Source: 2-02-FULL-48-14 sp964356195
GTDB lineage: Bacteria; Patescibacteriota; Gracilibacteria; UBA1369; 2-02-FULL-48-14
Direction: 5' to 3'
Length of the DNA: 38,378 nucleotides
NCBI GenBank assembly: GCA_964356195.1
Contig: CAYHGP010000008.1
Location: forward strand, 1-38,378
Every line of letters begins with the position of its first letter. The first letter of the stretch is position 1. A model generated the notes under the pieces. It worked only from the letters and a program-made list of their open reading frames with translations, was not told the DNA's origin and searched no databases. A program made the translations under genes and the position numbers. Shown here piece by piece: positions 15,001-22,698 of this stretch.

Positions 15001-15837
15001 AGTAGGTACGGGAGGACGCACAGGCTCAACCGGCACCGGAGGGGGCACAGGCTCTTCTTCCACTGTAACAGGAAGCGCCGTCCCCAACTGTTCATTCCGT
15101 TTCACCGCCAAATAAGCTTTCAAGAAAGCGATATTTTGACGAGGCGTTCCTTTATAGTCCAGTCCTTCGGTCCCCAAAGCTTCTTTGGAATCTTCGCCCA
15201 AGTAGTGATTGATGAGGTCAATAAAACCATTATGAGCATTCATATACTTCACGCGTCCGGCAAACGAAGGATCGTCGCCATATCTTTTAAGAGCTTCATA
15301 AAGAATGCCCTCTTTTTCAAGGCGAGCAATTTCGGCCTCAACTTGAGCGCGGGTCTTAGAGGTGAGGTCTCGACTCAACTCAATAGTGAGGTCTCCACTC
15401 TTATCAGTTCCCGCTTTAGGGTGTTTGAAGAAGGTGCCTTTAATAAAGTCAAAAGTCATTTGGTCGCCGGTCTGGAATGAGCTGACGTTCACGCCATGTT
15501 GTCTTAAGGCGACTTCAATACTCACAATGAAGTAACGCTGATCGTTGCTAATCTCTCCATAGCCTTTACCATAAAGACTTTTGGCGATCAGCTGGTTCAA
15601 GCTTTGGCCGGCTTCAAAAGTCATGTCCACTTTATCCTTCCCATTCAAAAGAACTGCACTTCCGGAGTCCGTCGCAGTGTCCAAATGATCCTCCAGTTGC
15701 TTCTTCGTAATCTTGATGGGGCCACTCTCAGTGGTTGGTGTGAGTGCTGTTTTTACATCAGCGGAAACGTCCAATTTAGGAAGAGCCTCTTCACCGGCTT
15801 CGCGGAGCGTCAACGGGACTTGTTCAGGAGTTGCCAT
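12037..15837 (-). CDS. Very large multidomain protein with MORN-like motif
   Basis: The 1266-residue protein has no signal peptide and no membrane helix, so it is presumably cytoplasmic unless secreted by an unknown route. Visible parts: an N-terminal region with a LysM-like stretch (about 75-130, FEAGQSLNQLIAKSL to TGDQMTF), a Pro/Val/Glu-rich linker (about 258-290), a long helical part with TPR-like repeats (about 590-690), a MORN-like motif near 815-840 (YQGEMRNNVPHGTGLLTM), and a C-terminal TPR-like end. The MORN and TPR parts suggest scaffolding or membrane-associated assembly. No enzymatic motif is seen. It has its own extended -10 promoter and a strong terminator, so it is transcribed alone. 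Confidence 0.75.
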   Translation of the reverse strand: MATPEQVPLTLREAGEEALPKLDVSADVKTALTPTTESGPIKITKKQLEDHLDTATDSGSAVLLNGKDKVDMTFEAGQSLNQLIAKSLYGKGYGEISNDQRYFIVSIEVALRQHGVNVSSFQTGDQMTFDFIKGTFFKHPKAGTDKSGDLTIELSRDLTSKTRAQVEAEIARLEKEGILYEALKRYGDDPSFAGRVKYMNAHNGFIDLINHYLGEDSKEALGTEGLDYKGTPRQNIAFLKAYLAVKRNEQLGTALPVTVEEEPVPPPVPVEPVRPPVPTEPVEPVPPALPVVPETAPDEDLATKARLDTALAGSPAESDEAFRILLDEIENLETLPPERQLYYLNYVLDGLKVQLDNSGFQGMRGMKTCTKAMNQWYAELVPKLPAASKDDLAKAKETLGYLDRYLFRFGFTPRKTREKTAREAPDAGESLDIPEDINPIEFGMSAMTYQTQTQGLADAFQHAYPEGYLTEVKNTRNLITPKENGFSSFYVEFEAPDHTPYIIKARVESVDPALVHAYVEEQKAAGKECNEAAVMQYVSSKILYWATNSEIQKLTPKVNRAYDKMKKTEPKAPETTEAVPNAKAQAEYVREAGEMKTYAKRPNMKAVNDHYQTVLKLEAQGAKVDYATHLLGAQAAEGLGDIKAASKAWAKAAEAARKEGKTAEADSAQARIEAINQGYGGAEILVNRNYTGELVLEPFEAPFAPEERAAIERANKELHGSRSFQGVLPIGNYTIGGTEFTVTSGAASANNFVEVKQVAPKAPGAPVALDLDDEEAPAPTPAESGALELPEGEYVKVDPVMLSIADADEYSGTVTIEWPADGTTYQGEMRNNVPHGTGLLTMGGADETFGPMRFVDGNAVWTSPDGSVTKRIVWDKGMAKFDVQDSVGGTGVREVQALAIPSLATDLSADDSQEITANWAQISASSLATPFIAASGRAYIRTDAGVFYNSKPDEKHSFGKIDEINTTYFLLNGQLEEAHGVGDAWGTGSQKLYSLFQVEGDPESVFDSDGEPLEKVGSIWKQTTKEGDVYYHAPAEGFAQCDINGLTEKKYREALLVDLKKDFPNLEYHGENRSGLGTSYNYALNVNGERFEVEYGGQFIVKNGVAEIRALTKEYSLPDYQQRVRTRAGIVKETIPLVQKFKDLPLDSDIRKTRAYFDDLVKTYSLDQQLDGRSLTSLANNLVWFTVETQGSVVPYAEVQKYVDFLESDASRGDEGLDDTLMQYYSLSGNTEKAKLHAQKIVDYANTGATDVWLADSKKKAEEILK

Positions 15838-15863
15838 GGGCTTTTGTTTTAAATTTTCTAATT

Positions 15864-15872
15864 ATTATATCA
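15864..15872 (-). promoter_or_regulatory. Extended -10 promoter of the 1266-residue gene
   Basis: The minus strand reads TGATATAAT, then AATTAGAAAATTTAAAACAAAA before the ATG at 15837. The leader is A-rich and lacks a Shine-Dalgarno sequence. No -35 match is visible. Confidence 0.65.
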
Positions 15873-15878
15873 CAAAAC

Positions 15879-16556
15879 TCATTTCTCGCCTAGGCCTTCC
15901 ACCTCGGAACTGTCCAGGCTGCCTTCAACATTCAGCCACACTTCCGAATGCTGCCCGGGAAGCCAGGCCCAATTCATGGTTGGAGGAAGCTCTGCGGGGA
16001 AGGAAAAAGCGAGCGAAGCGGGTTCGGTAGAGTCGGGATCTTTAAGCACCGAAGCCACCACCACAAAAGTCTGCTCGCCGGCTTTTCCGAGGTAAGCGGC
16101 GGAACGCGAAGAGGAAAGACGGAAGCGCAGCAAATTGCCTTCACGTTCTTCGCTGTTCCCAACGGGCTTCGTAAAATCCACCTGGCCATAATTCATCTCA
16201 TAAAGAGTCCACGAATCGATGGGCTTGAGCCCCACCGCATCAACTTGAAGCGTGAGGTAACGCAGGGTGTAAGGCCCGGCGGCTTTGAGTGTAAACGTAA
16301 AGACTTCCGCTTGCGTGCTGTAAGAAAGCGTGGCGTTTTGCTTTGGAATTTCCACCGTGAGGCCCACTTCAGCGGCGGTATCGATCAGGGCGTTAGCCCC
16401 ATTAGCATCTGCAGCAAGCACGCTGGCTTCCCCGTTGAGTGACAGGTAATTTTGAAGCTGCGGACTTGCCTCCAGGAGATTAGACCAGAGAAAAATTGCA
16501 AGAACCAAGAGCACGGCAGTGGAGATCCACCAAGCGGCGGCGAAGCGTTTGGACAT
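15879..16556 (-). CDS. Hypothetical membrane-anchored extracellular protein
   Basis: The 225-residue protein has a single N-terminal helix (about 8-28, WWISTAVLLVLAIFLWSNLL) and a beta-rich domain behind it. The strands alternate polar and apolar residues (TVEIPKQNATLSYS, FTFTLKAAG), suggesting an Ig-like or cohesin-like sandwich on the outer face. No family is recognised. The gene lies 41 bases upstream of the 1266-residue gene on the same strand, but that gene has its own promoter. It is divergent from uvrD. Confidence 0.7.
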   Translation of the reverse strand: MSKRFAAAWWISTAVLLVLAIFLWSNLLEASPQLQNYLSLNGEASVLAADANGANALIDTAAEVGLTVEIPKQNATLSYSTQAEVFTFTLKAAGPYTLRYLTLQVDAVGLKPIDSWTLYEMNYGQVDFTKPVGNSEEREGNLLRFRLSSSRSAAYLGKAGEQTFVVVASVLKDPDSTEPASLAFSFPAELPPTMNWAWLPGQHSEVWLNVEGSLDSSEVEGLGEK

Positions 16557-16600
16557 GGATTGGCGGTTGATTTACGATGGCGTGGCGTGAGCCGTATCCA

Positions 16601-16609
16601 TGATATAGT
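16601..16609 (+). promoter_or_regulatory. Extended -10 promoter of the UvrD-like helicase gene
   Basis: TGATATAGT is an extended -10 whose expected start point is about 17 bases before the ATG at 16633. The leader (CAAGCAAAAGAA) is A-rich without a Shine-Dalgarno sequence. Confidence 0.55.
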
Positions 16610-16632
16610 ATGTAGCTCCCCAAGCAAAAGAA

Positions 16633-18834
16633 ATGGAAAATTCAATTCTCGAAGGACTCAATGAAAAGCAGCAGGAAGCCGTGAAAGCCACGGAAGGTCC
16701 GGTGCTTATTTTGGCAGGTGCCGGTTCCGGGAAAACCAGTGCGCTCACTCGCCGCATCGCTTATCTCATCAAAGAAAAAGGAGTTCGACCTTGGAATATT
16801 TTAGCGGTGACTTTTACCAACAAAGCCGCCGGCGAAATGAAAAATCGCATCCTCAAAATGTTGCCTCACGCCGAAACCGACTCTCCCGCAAACATCCCGA
16901 CCGTCGGAACTTTTCACTCCGTGTGTTCGCAAATTTTACGTCGCCACATTCATCTTTTGGGCTACGAGAACCGCTTCACTATTTACGATGCCAACGACCA
17001 AGTGGTTCTCATGAAAGAAATTATGCGCGACCGCCACATCGACGAAAAACAGCTCAACCCCAAGGCCGTTCTCTCTCACATTTCCCAGGCTAAAAACATC
17101 CTCATGGATGCGGAGGATTACGCTCAGCACGCCCACAATTTATTCACCGAAAAAGTCGCTGAACTTTACAAGCCTTACCAAGCCCGCCTCGCCAAAAGCC
17201 AAGCCCTCGATTTCGACGACCTCCTCATGAAAACGGTGCTGCTTTTCGAGCGTTACCCGGAACTTTTAGACGAATACCAGGAGCGTTACCGCTACATTTC
17301 CGTGGATGAGTACCAAGACACCAATCAGGCCCAGTACACTTTGGTGAAACTGCTCGCCGCAAAATACCGCAACATTTGCGTCATCGGCGACCCAGACCAA
17401 AGCATCTACAGCTGGCGCGGCGCGAATATGCAAAACATCCTTGATTTCGAAAAGGATTATCCCGAAGCCCTCGTCATTAAACTCGAACAAAACTACCGTT
17501 CCACTTCCACCATTTTGGACGCGGCTCATTCCGTGATTGAGCGCAATATGCATCGCAAAGACAAACGCCTCTGGACCGAGCGCGAAGGCGGCGACAAGCT
17601 CCACATTCTTCAAGCCCGCGACGAACGCGATGAAGCGCTGCGTGTCGCCCAATTTGTGATGGAACATATCCGCCAACATGAACGCCCCGACTACCGCGAA
17701 TTCGCCGTGCTTTACCGAACCAACGCGCAGTCCCGCGCCATTGAGGAAGCTTTCATGCGCTTCGGAATTCCTTACAAAATTGTGGGCAACGTGAAATTTT
17801 ACCTTCGCAAAGAAATCAAAGACCTCGTAGCTTACCTTCGCGTGATTTTGAACCTAGATGACAGCGTTTCCGTGCTGCGCATTGTAAACATACCGGCACG
17901 AAAAATCGGGTCAAAAACTTTGGAAGAAATTCAGGCGTTCGCCATTCAAAGCGACCTTTCCATTTTCCGCGCCATGGAACGCGCATCGGAAATCCCCTCC
18001 ATTGCGGCCAAAGCAAAAACGCTGGAAGCCTTCACCGTTCTCATTCGTCATTTTCAAAAACTCAGCGAAGAATTCGGCGTCGCCGGACTCATCAAGCACG
18101 TTATTTCCGAGTCCGGTTACAAGGAATTTTTGCTCGAAGACAAGTCACCGGAAGGGGAGGCGCGTTTTCAAAACATCCAAGAATTAATTACCGTTGCAGA
18201 CAAGTACGAAGGCCTCGAACCCCGCAGCGCTTTGTCCACTTTTCTCGAAGAAATCAGCCTCATGTCCGACCTCGACCAAGTGGACGAAGAGCACAACGGC
18301 GTCACTTTGATGACTCTGCACAGCGCCAAAGGTCTCGAGTTCCCCGTGGTCTTTATGACCGGTTTGGAAGAAGGCGTTTTCCCTCATTCCCGCAGCCTTT
18401 TCGAGCCGCAGGAACTCGAAGAAGAGCGCCGCCTCATGTACGTGGGAATCACCCGCGCCATGAACAAACTTTACTTACTCCACGCCGAGCAACGTATGCT
18501 TTTTGGCGAGTTCAAACAAAACGCCCCCTCTCAATTTTTACTCGATATTCCAGCAGAATTGGTTGAAGGCCCACCCGCTCAAACAAGAAGCCACGTCAGC
18601 GCCTTTGGTCCGGCCGATTGGGAAGGTGTCGATGATTCTCGTCCAATCCCCATGGAGAATGACGAATTCTTCGAACCTGTCCAACTTGTCGACGGCGACC
18701 GCGTTCGTCACCGCAGCTTTGGCGAAGGCGTGGTGATTGGGGTGCGCGGGGGCATCATCACCGTGGCCTTCAAAGACCGCAAAGCCGGCATCAAAAAACT
18801 CTCCATAAGCCTTGCTCCTTTAGAGAAAATCTAA
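16633..18834 (+). CDS. UvrD/PcrA-type superfamily 1 DNA helicase
   Basis: The 733-residue protein has the full set of SF1A motifs: Walker A AGAGSGKT (28-35), TFTNKAAGEM, Walker B and motif II DEYQDTN (about 225), motif III GDPDQSIYSWRGA, motif IV LEQNYRST (about 284), motif V TLMTLHSAKGLEFP and motif VI YVGITRAMNKLYLL (about 602). The C-terminus has a KOW/SH3-like tail (VRHRSFGEGVVIGV), as in PcrA, where it contacts RNA polymerase. It unwinds DNA 3'-5' in nucleotide excision and mismatch repair and removes recombination intermediates. The overall shape fits PcrA; calling it pcrA rather than uvrD is not certain. Confidence 0.95.
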   Translation: MENSILEGLNEKQQEAVKATEGPVLILAGAGSGKTSALTRRIAYLIKEKGVRPWNILAVTFTNKAAGEMKNRILKMLPHAETDSPANIPTVGTFHSVCSQILRRHIHLLGYENRFTIYDANDQVVLMKEIMRDRHIDEKQLNPKAVLSHISQAKNILMDAEDYAQHAHNLFTEKVAELYKPYQARLAKSQALDFDDLLMKTVLLFERYPELLDEYQERYRYISVDEYQDTNQAQYTLVKLLAAKYRNICVIGDPDQSIYSWRGANMQNILDFEKDYPEALVIKLEQNYRSTSTILDAAHSVIERNMHRKDKRLWTEREGGDKLHILQARDERDEALRVAQFVMEHIRQHERPDYREFAVLYRTNAQSRAIEEAFMRFGIPYKIVGNVKFYLRKEIKDLVAYLRVILNLDDSVSVLRIVNIPARKIGSKTLEEIQAFAIQSDLSIFRAMERASEIPSIAAKAKTLEAFTVLIRHFQKLSEEFGVAGLIKHVISESGYKEFLLEDKSPEGEARFQNIQELITVADKYEGLEPRSALSTFLEEISLMSDLDQVDEEHNGVTLMTLHSAKGLEFPVVFMTGLEEGVFPHSRSLFEPQELEEERRLMYVGITRAMNKLYLLHAEQRMLFGEFKQNAPSQFLLDIPAELVEGPPAQTRSHVSAFGPADWEGVDDSRPIPMENDEFFEPVQLVDGDRVRHRSFGEGVVIGVRGGIITVAFKDRKAGIKKLSISLAPLEKI

Positions 18835-18839
18835 AGTTC

Positions 18840-19874
18840 TCAGGGGCAAACAGACTCAAGATCTCCCCCAAGTGCATTGAGGACCATCGCTTTAATTTGA
18901 GCCGAAGTCACATTGTAGGCTGCCTTTCTTTCTGCATCTTCAAGTGTTGTAACGCCAGAGATAGGGTAACCCAAACGATTTAAGTCTTCATAAACAGCTT
19001 CAGGAGCTGGCCCCGCCAAACCCTCACCAATCAAATCATCAGAGTTGGAAGCCATCACACCGCCAACCAACGCATTCACGTCCGCTTGGCTTGAAGCCCC
19101 TGAAGTCACACATTCTCTGAAACCCACGCGAACGGCTTCCCAGATACTTCCCGGATTTTCAGGAATCTTTACCGTGATTGTTTTTGAATCACGATCAGGA
19201 ATAGCGGCGGCAAGAACAGCACAAGCTTTGTATACACTTCCATCGGACCCAATTTCCTGTTCATAGCGAGCAAAACTAATATCAGTGAACTTGAGATTTC
19301 TCTCGGTATTCACGTCCGCAGGGAGCTGAAGATTACCCAGGAAAGGCTGGTCTACAGCGGAGTAAAGTCGTGGTGAAGGACTTACAACAAGTCTTCCCGT
19401 CTCATTCAAAGGATCGGTTGGGTCACCATCCACAAAGCTTTTTCGGTCGGCGCTTAAAGTGGGGCCTACGAGTACATCGATTTCGGTAGCACGGTCTCCA
19501 CCTCCATTTAACTCAAGCGTTAGGGTCGAATCTGCTCTTCGGACCATCCGCTCTGCACGTTCCCACCCCGCGTTTGGAGCATGGTAGATTGTACCGGTGT
19601 CATTAGGTTTTGCTTGCTCAAAAGCACTATCCCAATCTTCACGGGGTTTAATAGTGAGGTCTTCAGCCTCATAGCCCTTTTTTAGGGCCATCGCTGTCAG
19701 ACAGTCGATCACTTCGTCGCGTGTACCCTCCTCTATGGTAGTAGCGGCCGCATCGACAGGAGCAGCTTCAACAGCACTTTTTACAAGAGGAGCCGGGTCT
19801 TCGACTCTGCGCTCAACAGGATCACTGCAGGCCTCTAAAACAAGCATACCGGCCAGGGCTAATCGAGTTGACAT
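18840..19874 (-). CDS. Hypothetical lipoprotein
   Basis: The 344-residue protein begins with a short lipoprotein signal; the lipobox is LEAC with Cys at 16. A low-complexity Ala/Pro/Glu linker follows, then a mixed domain with no family I recognise. It contains several Cys residues (in VIDCLTAM, KACAVLAAA, RECVTSG and the final SVCP) that could form disulfides. It converges on uvrD, with only five bases between the stops. The start is preceded by CACCTCCTATG, which is not a Shine-Dalgarno sequence. Surface location is likely; function is unknown. Confidence 0.75.
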   Translation of the reverse strand: MSTRLALAGMLVLEACSDPVERRVEDPAPLVKSAVEAAPVDAAATTIEEGTRDEVIDCLTAMALKKGYEAEDLTIKPREDWDSAFEQAKPNDTGTIYHAPNAGWERAERMVRRADSTLTLELNGGGDRATEIDVLVGPTLSADRKSFVDGDPTDPLNETGRLVVSPSPRLYSAVDQPFLGNLQLPADVNTERNLKFTDISFARYEQEIGSDGSVYKACAVLAAAIPDRDSKTITVKIPENPGSIWEAVRVGFRECVTSGASSQADVNALVGGVMASNSDDLIGEGLAGPAPEAVYEDLNRLGYPISGVTTLEDAERKAAYNVTSAQIKAMVLNALGGDLESVCP

Positions 19875-20048
19875 AGGAGGTGAGGAGAGTAAATAAGGAA
19901 CACACTATAACCTTTGTTTAAATTTTGTCAAGTAGCTGTGCGCACGCACATCAAAAAACTTTCCGTGATCTTGACCCCTCCACCACACACAAGTAAAATG
20001 AAGGCACAATTTGGGGCTACCCATTTAAGATCCGTCGGAAGGCGGATT

Positions 20049-20319
20049 TTAGGACTCAGCTGAAATAAGTTTACAATAGGCCCTTTTCACGGACCATAGC
20101 TCTTGAGCTTTAATTTCGATGATTTTTTCTTCAAGACGTTCCCTATCCAAAGTACGAGCTTGATTTAAAATAATGCACTTCCAAGTTCCATAATGCATTT
20201 TAGTGGTCAGTGGCATCGCCAAATTTACACCAACGGACTTCTCCCTCACGAATTTTAGTAGAAGCCACGCTTACATCAATACTTTTCTTCAGGTTGTTCC
20301 AAGAATCAAAATCTTTGAG
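20049..20319 (-). pseudogene. Decayed MazF/PemK-like toxin gene
   Basis: Two minus-strand frames together give pieces of a MazF/PemK-family toxin. The upstream frame encodes KDFDSWNNLKKSID and then REGEVRWCKFG, the conserved start, and stops soon after. The other frame carries MPLTTK and then ILNQARTLDRERLEEKI, the conserved core and end, and stops at 20049. Between the pieces roughly 50 residues of the usual domain are missing, and the expected start codon is CTC. So there is a start loss, an internal deletion and a frameshift. No partner antitoxin is seen. An alternative is a short real gene of 66 residues starting at a GTG, but the homology in the other frame argues for decay. Confidence 0.7.
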
Positions 20320-20385
20320 AAGCCTCCGGAAAAATTTTAGGAATTAAATTAAGAGATAGACTCTAGATTGTAGCTGAGGGCTGTG

Positions 20386-20414
20386 TTGTGAAACTGCTCA
20401 AAACCTGCTACAAT
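20386..20414 (+). promoter_or_regulatory. Promoter of the small acidic protein gene
   Basis: TTGTGA (20386-20391), 17 bases, TACAAT (20409-20414), with TGC before the -10 giving an extended -10. It is followed by ATTAAGATTAATCAAAAAC, matching the downstream sequence of the elements at 289 and 11893. Confidence 0.7.
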
Positions 20415-20436
20415 ATTAAGATTAATCAAAAACAAA

Positions 20437-20697
20437 ATGTACGACGGAGAAGACAACCTACAAATGCCTGCCCTTGCAGCTCCTGAACTGGACGTGCCGA
20501 TGCCGGATCATTTACAAGCTACCGGTGCAGACACTTTTGAGGACCCTCAAGCTACAGCCAACCCTGAACAATTGATGGAACAAGGTCCCACGGTTCAAGG
20601 ACCGGAGGATTTTGGTTCTTTGGCCGCAGTCATTCAAGGCACGCAAGACACTCACGGCCAAGTCGCTACCGATATGGGTTGGTCTAAAGCAGCCTAG
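20437..20697 (+). CDS. Small acidic protein, unknown
   Basis: The 86-residue protein is rich in Asp, Glu, Pro, Ala and Gln, with no predicted membrane segment or signal. It looks largely disordered (PALAAPELDVPMPDHLQ, then GPTVQGPEDFG). A well-formed promoter and an A-rich leader make it a convincing gene despite the lack of homology. It converges on a lipoprotein gene with two bases between the stops. No function can be assigned. Confidence 0.7.
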   Translation: MYDGEDNLQMPALAAPELDVPMPDHLQATGADTFEDPQATANPEQLMEQGPTVQGPEDFGSLAAVIQGTQDTHGQVATDMGWSKAA

Positions 20698-20699
20698 GC

Positions 20700-21131
20700 C
20701 TATTTGATGGAAACCGGCATCACCGTGTACTCACTCGCTCCCATCGCCGGGATGATTTCTTCAAGCAAGGTAAGTTCGACCAAACCGTCGCCACTCAAGC
20801 CCGAAAGAATTTTATCTTCGGTTTCTTGGCTAACATCGGCACTACTTTCAAGAGATCCTTCTTTCAGAACACCAAGCTTGAAGTAAAGTTTTCCCTCCAC
20901 CATTTTATTAATGCTGTCATTCTTTTCCGCATAGGAACGAAAGTAATCAAAAGCAGTGCTGTCATCATCGGAAACCACCAAGTAGACATACTCCACAGCC
21001 TCCCCGGAAAAAGGAGCTGCAGCCGTTTCACTAACGACCGTTCCTTTCATGGTAAACGAACCCACGCCATCTTCAAACGACGTACAAGCGCCAAACACTA
21101 AAAGTCCAAGAGTTAAAAATAGTTTTTTCAT
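20700..21131 (-). CDS. Hypothetical small lipoprotein
   Basis: This 143-residue protein has a classical lipoprotein signal (MKKLFLTLGLLVFGAC, Cys at 16). The mature part is acidic, with alternating beta strands (FTMKGTVVSE, VEYVYLVVSDDD, KLYFKLGVLKEG), suggesting a small beta domain. No family is recognised. The upstream 180 bases hold the structured element at 21151-21316. Confidence 0.75.
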   Translation of the reverse strand: MKKLFLTLGLLVFGACTSFEDGVGSFTMKGTVVSETAAAPFSGEAVEYVYLVVSDDDSTAFDYFRSYAEKNDSINKMVEGKLYFKLGVLKEGSLESSADVSQETEDKILSGLSGDGLVELTLLEEIIPAMGASEYTVMPVSIK

Positions 21132-21150
21132 AGTAATAAAAAGTTAATAA

Positions 21151-21316
21151 GTAGGAGTTGGTGCCCGCTCATCTTTCGACGAGCGAGCACCGGCTAGTAG
21201 TTCGCGAGGCACGAGGCCTCACCTTCTACCCGCGGGGTCAAGGATTCTGAAGGTTTCATGCTTCAGACTTGCTCGGTCCCGCGGACTTCCGCGAACGAAC
21301 TTCGGCCTTCTCCTAC
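21151..21316. other. Large nested inverted-repeat element
   Basis: Nested arms are visible: GTAGGAG (21151-21157) with CTCCTAC (21310-21316), GTTCGCG (21200-21206) with CGCGAAC (21290-21296), CCGCGGG (21230-21236) with CCCGCGG (21278-21284), and TCTGAAG (21246-21252) with CTTCAGA (21261-21267). Two local hairpins are also present: GTGCCCGCTC (21161-21170) with GAGCGAGCAC (21181-21190), and GAGGC with GCCTC (21206-21220). The element includes the stop codon of the M23-type gene. It could be a complex terminator, a structured RNA, or the edge of a transferred segment. Confidence 0.6.
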
Positions 21317-22698
21317 TCGCTCTCCACGCTCTGCACCTCACCGCTGTTGGACGTGTTGTTGTTCTCCGCCACCATCCAGTACGTGTACACCGCCGTGTCG
21401 TTCAGCGACTTCTCGTAGCTGGCGTACCACGTGTCCCCGATGTCTTCGACGTCCATCTCGAAAGAATAGATCGTCGCGTCGTTCGGGTTCACGATGTTCA
21501 GCCAGACCTCGGGCCTGTCGTCGGACCACACCTCGGTACCCCAGGTGAACACGGTTTCACCCGCGTCACCCGAGATCGGCGTGCGGTAGAAGGACCCCAG
21601 CTCCGGCTCATCGCCATCGCCTTCGTCCACGCCCACCGACTCCGTGTTGCTGGTGTCGTTGCCGTCCCCGTTCGTCGCCTTCACATAGTACGTGTAGGTC
21701 GTGTCCGGGTCGTTCAGGGTCTTGCGGTAGGTGAACACGTAGGGGCTCTCGGTGTTCTCGGTCGTCATGTCGAAGTCGTAGGTCTCGCCGTCATTCGGGT
21801 TGCGAATGTACAGCGTGGCTTCCGGCTCCGCGTCGGGGCTGACCACCGTGGCGACCCAGATGTACTCCGTTTCGTCCGCGGTGCCCTGCTCCGGAGAGAT
21901 GTCCAAGAACGCGATGTCGAGCTGGCCCTCGCCGTCGATGTCGTAGTCGCCATCGTCGTCGTAGTCATCATCGTCATCACCACCCCCGTTCGTCTCCTCC
22001 GTGTCCTCTTCGCTGCCGGAGTCATTGTCCTCCGGCACGGGCTCGTAGTCGCCCGGGTCGCCGCTGCAGTTGATGTCGCCTTCGCGGTTGTACCAGCAGT
22101 ACGTGTCCAGGTCGTAGTTGCCCGAGAGCGGTTCCGGCTTCACCGCCTCCCCGTCCTGGTAGAACGCGACGTGGAGATGGGTCCCCGGGTGATCGGCGCA
22201 GCTCGTCCCGTAGACGTTGCCGCTGTCGCCCACCAGACCCAAGGTTTCGGTGTCCTCCAGCTCATCGCCGACGGAGACCCAGACCTGGGAGAGGTGCGCG
22301 TAGCGGCTGACGAAGCCGTCGCCGTGATCGATCAGGACGTTGTTGCCGTAGCCCTGGTCGTAGGAGCCGTTGTCGGTCCCCACCTGAATCACGGTCCCGG
22401 CCGCCATAGGAACCACGGGCTCCGCATAGGCATCGCACCCCGCCTGCGTGAAGTCCATCGCGTAGGTGTCGTTGCCGTAGCTGAAGTTGTAGTTCCGGTG
22501 GCTGCCGCGGTACTCGCCGTCGTTCGAGCCGTAGCTCTGCGTGAGAATCCAGTACTTCCCGGAGGGGAAGGGCAGGGTGAGCGCGATTTCGCCGCCCCCC
22601 ATGCCGTAGCCGTTGTAGTTGTCCACAGCGGTGTACGTGACCCCATCCGAATCGGAGCTGAAGTCCTGCCGGCACGCGATCATGAAGAGAATGAACAT
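21313..22698 (-). CDS. M23-type (LytM-like) lipoprotein with two Ig-like repeats, GC-rich
   Basis: The 461-residue protein has a very short lipoprotein-like start (MFILFMIAC) and an M23 peptidase-like domain (about 75-190) with YAMDF, GYGNNVLIDHGDG, SRYAHLS and HPGTHLHVAF. The HLH pair and the Asp of YAMDF match two zinc ligands, but the first His (four residues before that Asp) is Thr, so activity is uncertain. An Asp-rich linker (GGGDDDDDYDDDGD) leads to two related Ig-like repeats, both with NPND and SLND/TLND motifs. Base composition and codon use are strikingly GC-rich compared with both neighbours, and AAGGAAG lies before the ATG, unlike most genes here. The style recalls myxobacterial-type proteins. 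Transfer or a chimeric contig are both possible. Confidence 0.8.
   Translation of the reverse strand: MFILFMIACRQDFSSDSDGVTYTAVDNYNGYGMGGGEIALTLPFPSGKYWILTQSYGSNDGEYRGSHRNYNFSYGNDTYAMDFTQAGCDAYAEPVVPMAAGTVIQVGTDNGSYDQGYGNNVLIDHGDGFVSRYAHLSQVWVSVGDELEDTETLGLVGDSGNVYGTSCADHPGTHLHVAFYQDGEAVKPEPLSGNYDLDTYCWYNREGDINCSGDPGDYEPVPEDNDSGSEEDTEETNGGGDDDDDYDDDGDYDIDGEGQLDIAFLDISPEQGTADETEYIWVATVVSPDAEPEATLYIRNPNDGETYDFDMTTENTESPYVFTYRKTLNDPDTTYTYYVKATNGDGNDTSNTESVGVDEGDGDEPELGSFYRTPISGDAGETVFTWGTEVWSDDRPEVWLNIVNPNDATIYSFEMDVEDIGDTWYASYEKSLNDTAVYTYWMVAENNNTSNSGEVQSVESE

Noticed and set aside
21151..21316. Integron attC site
   Set aside because: The arms are long and symmetric, but the core sites of the form RYYYAAC and GTTRRRY are not found at the ends, and no integrase is nearby.
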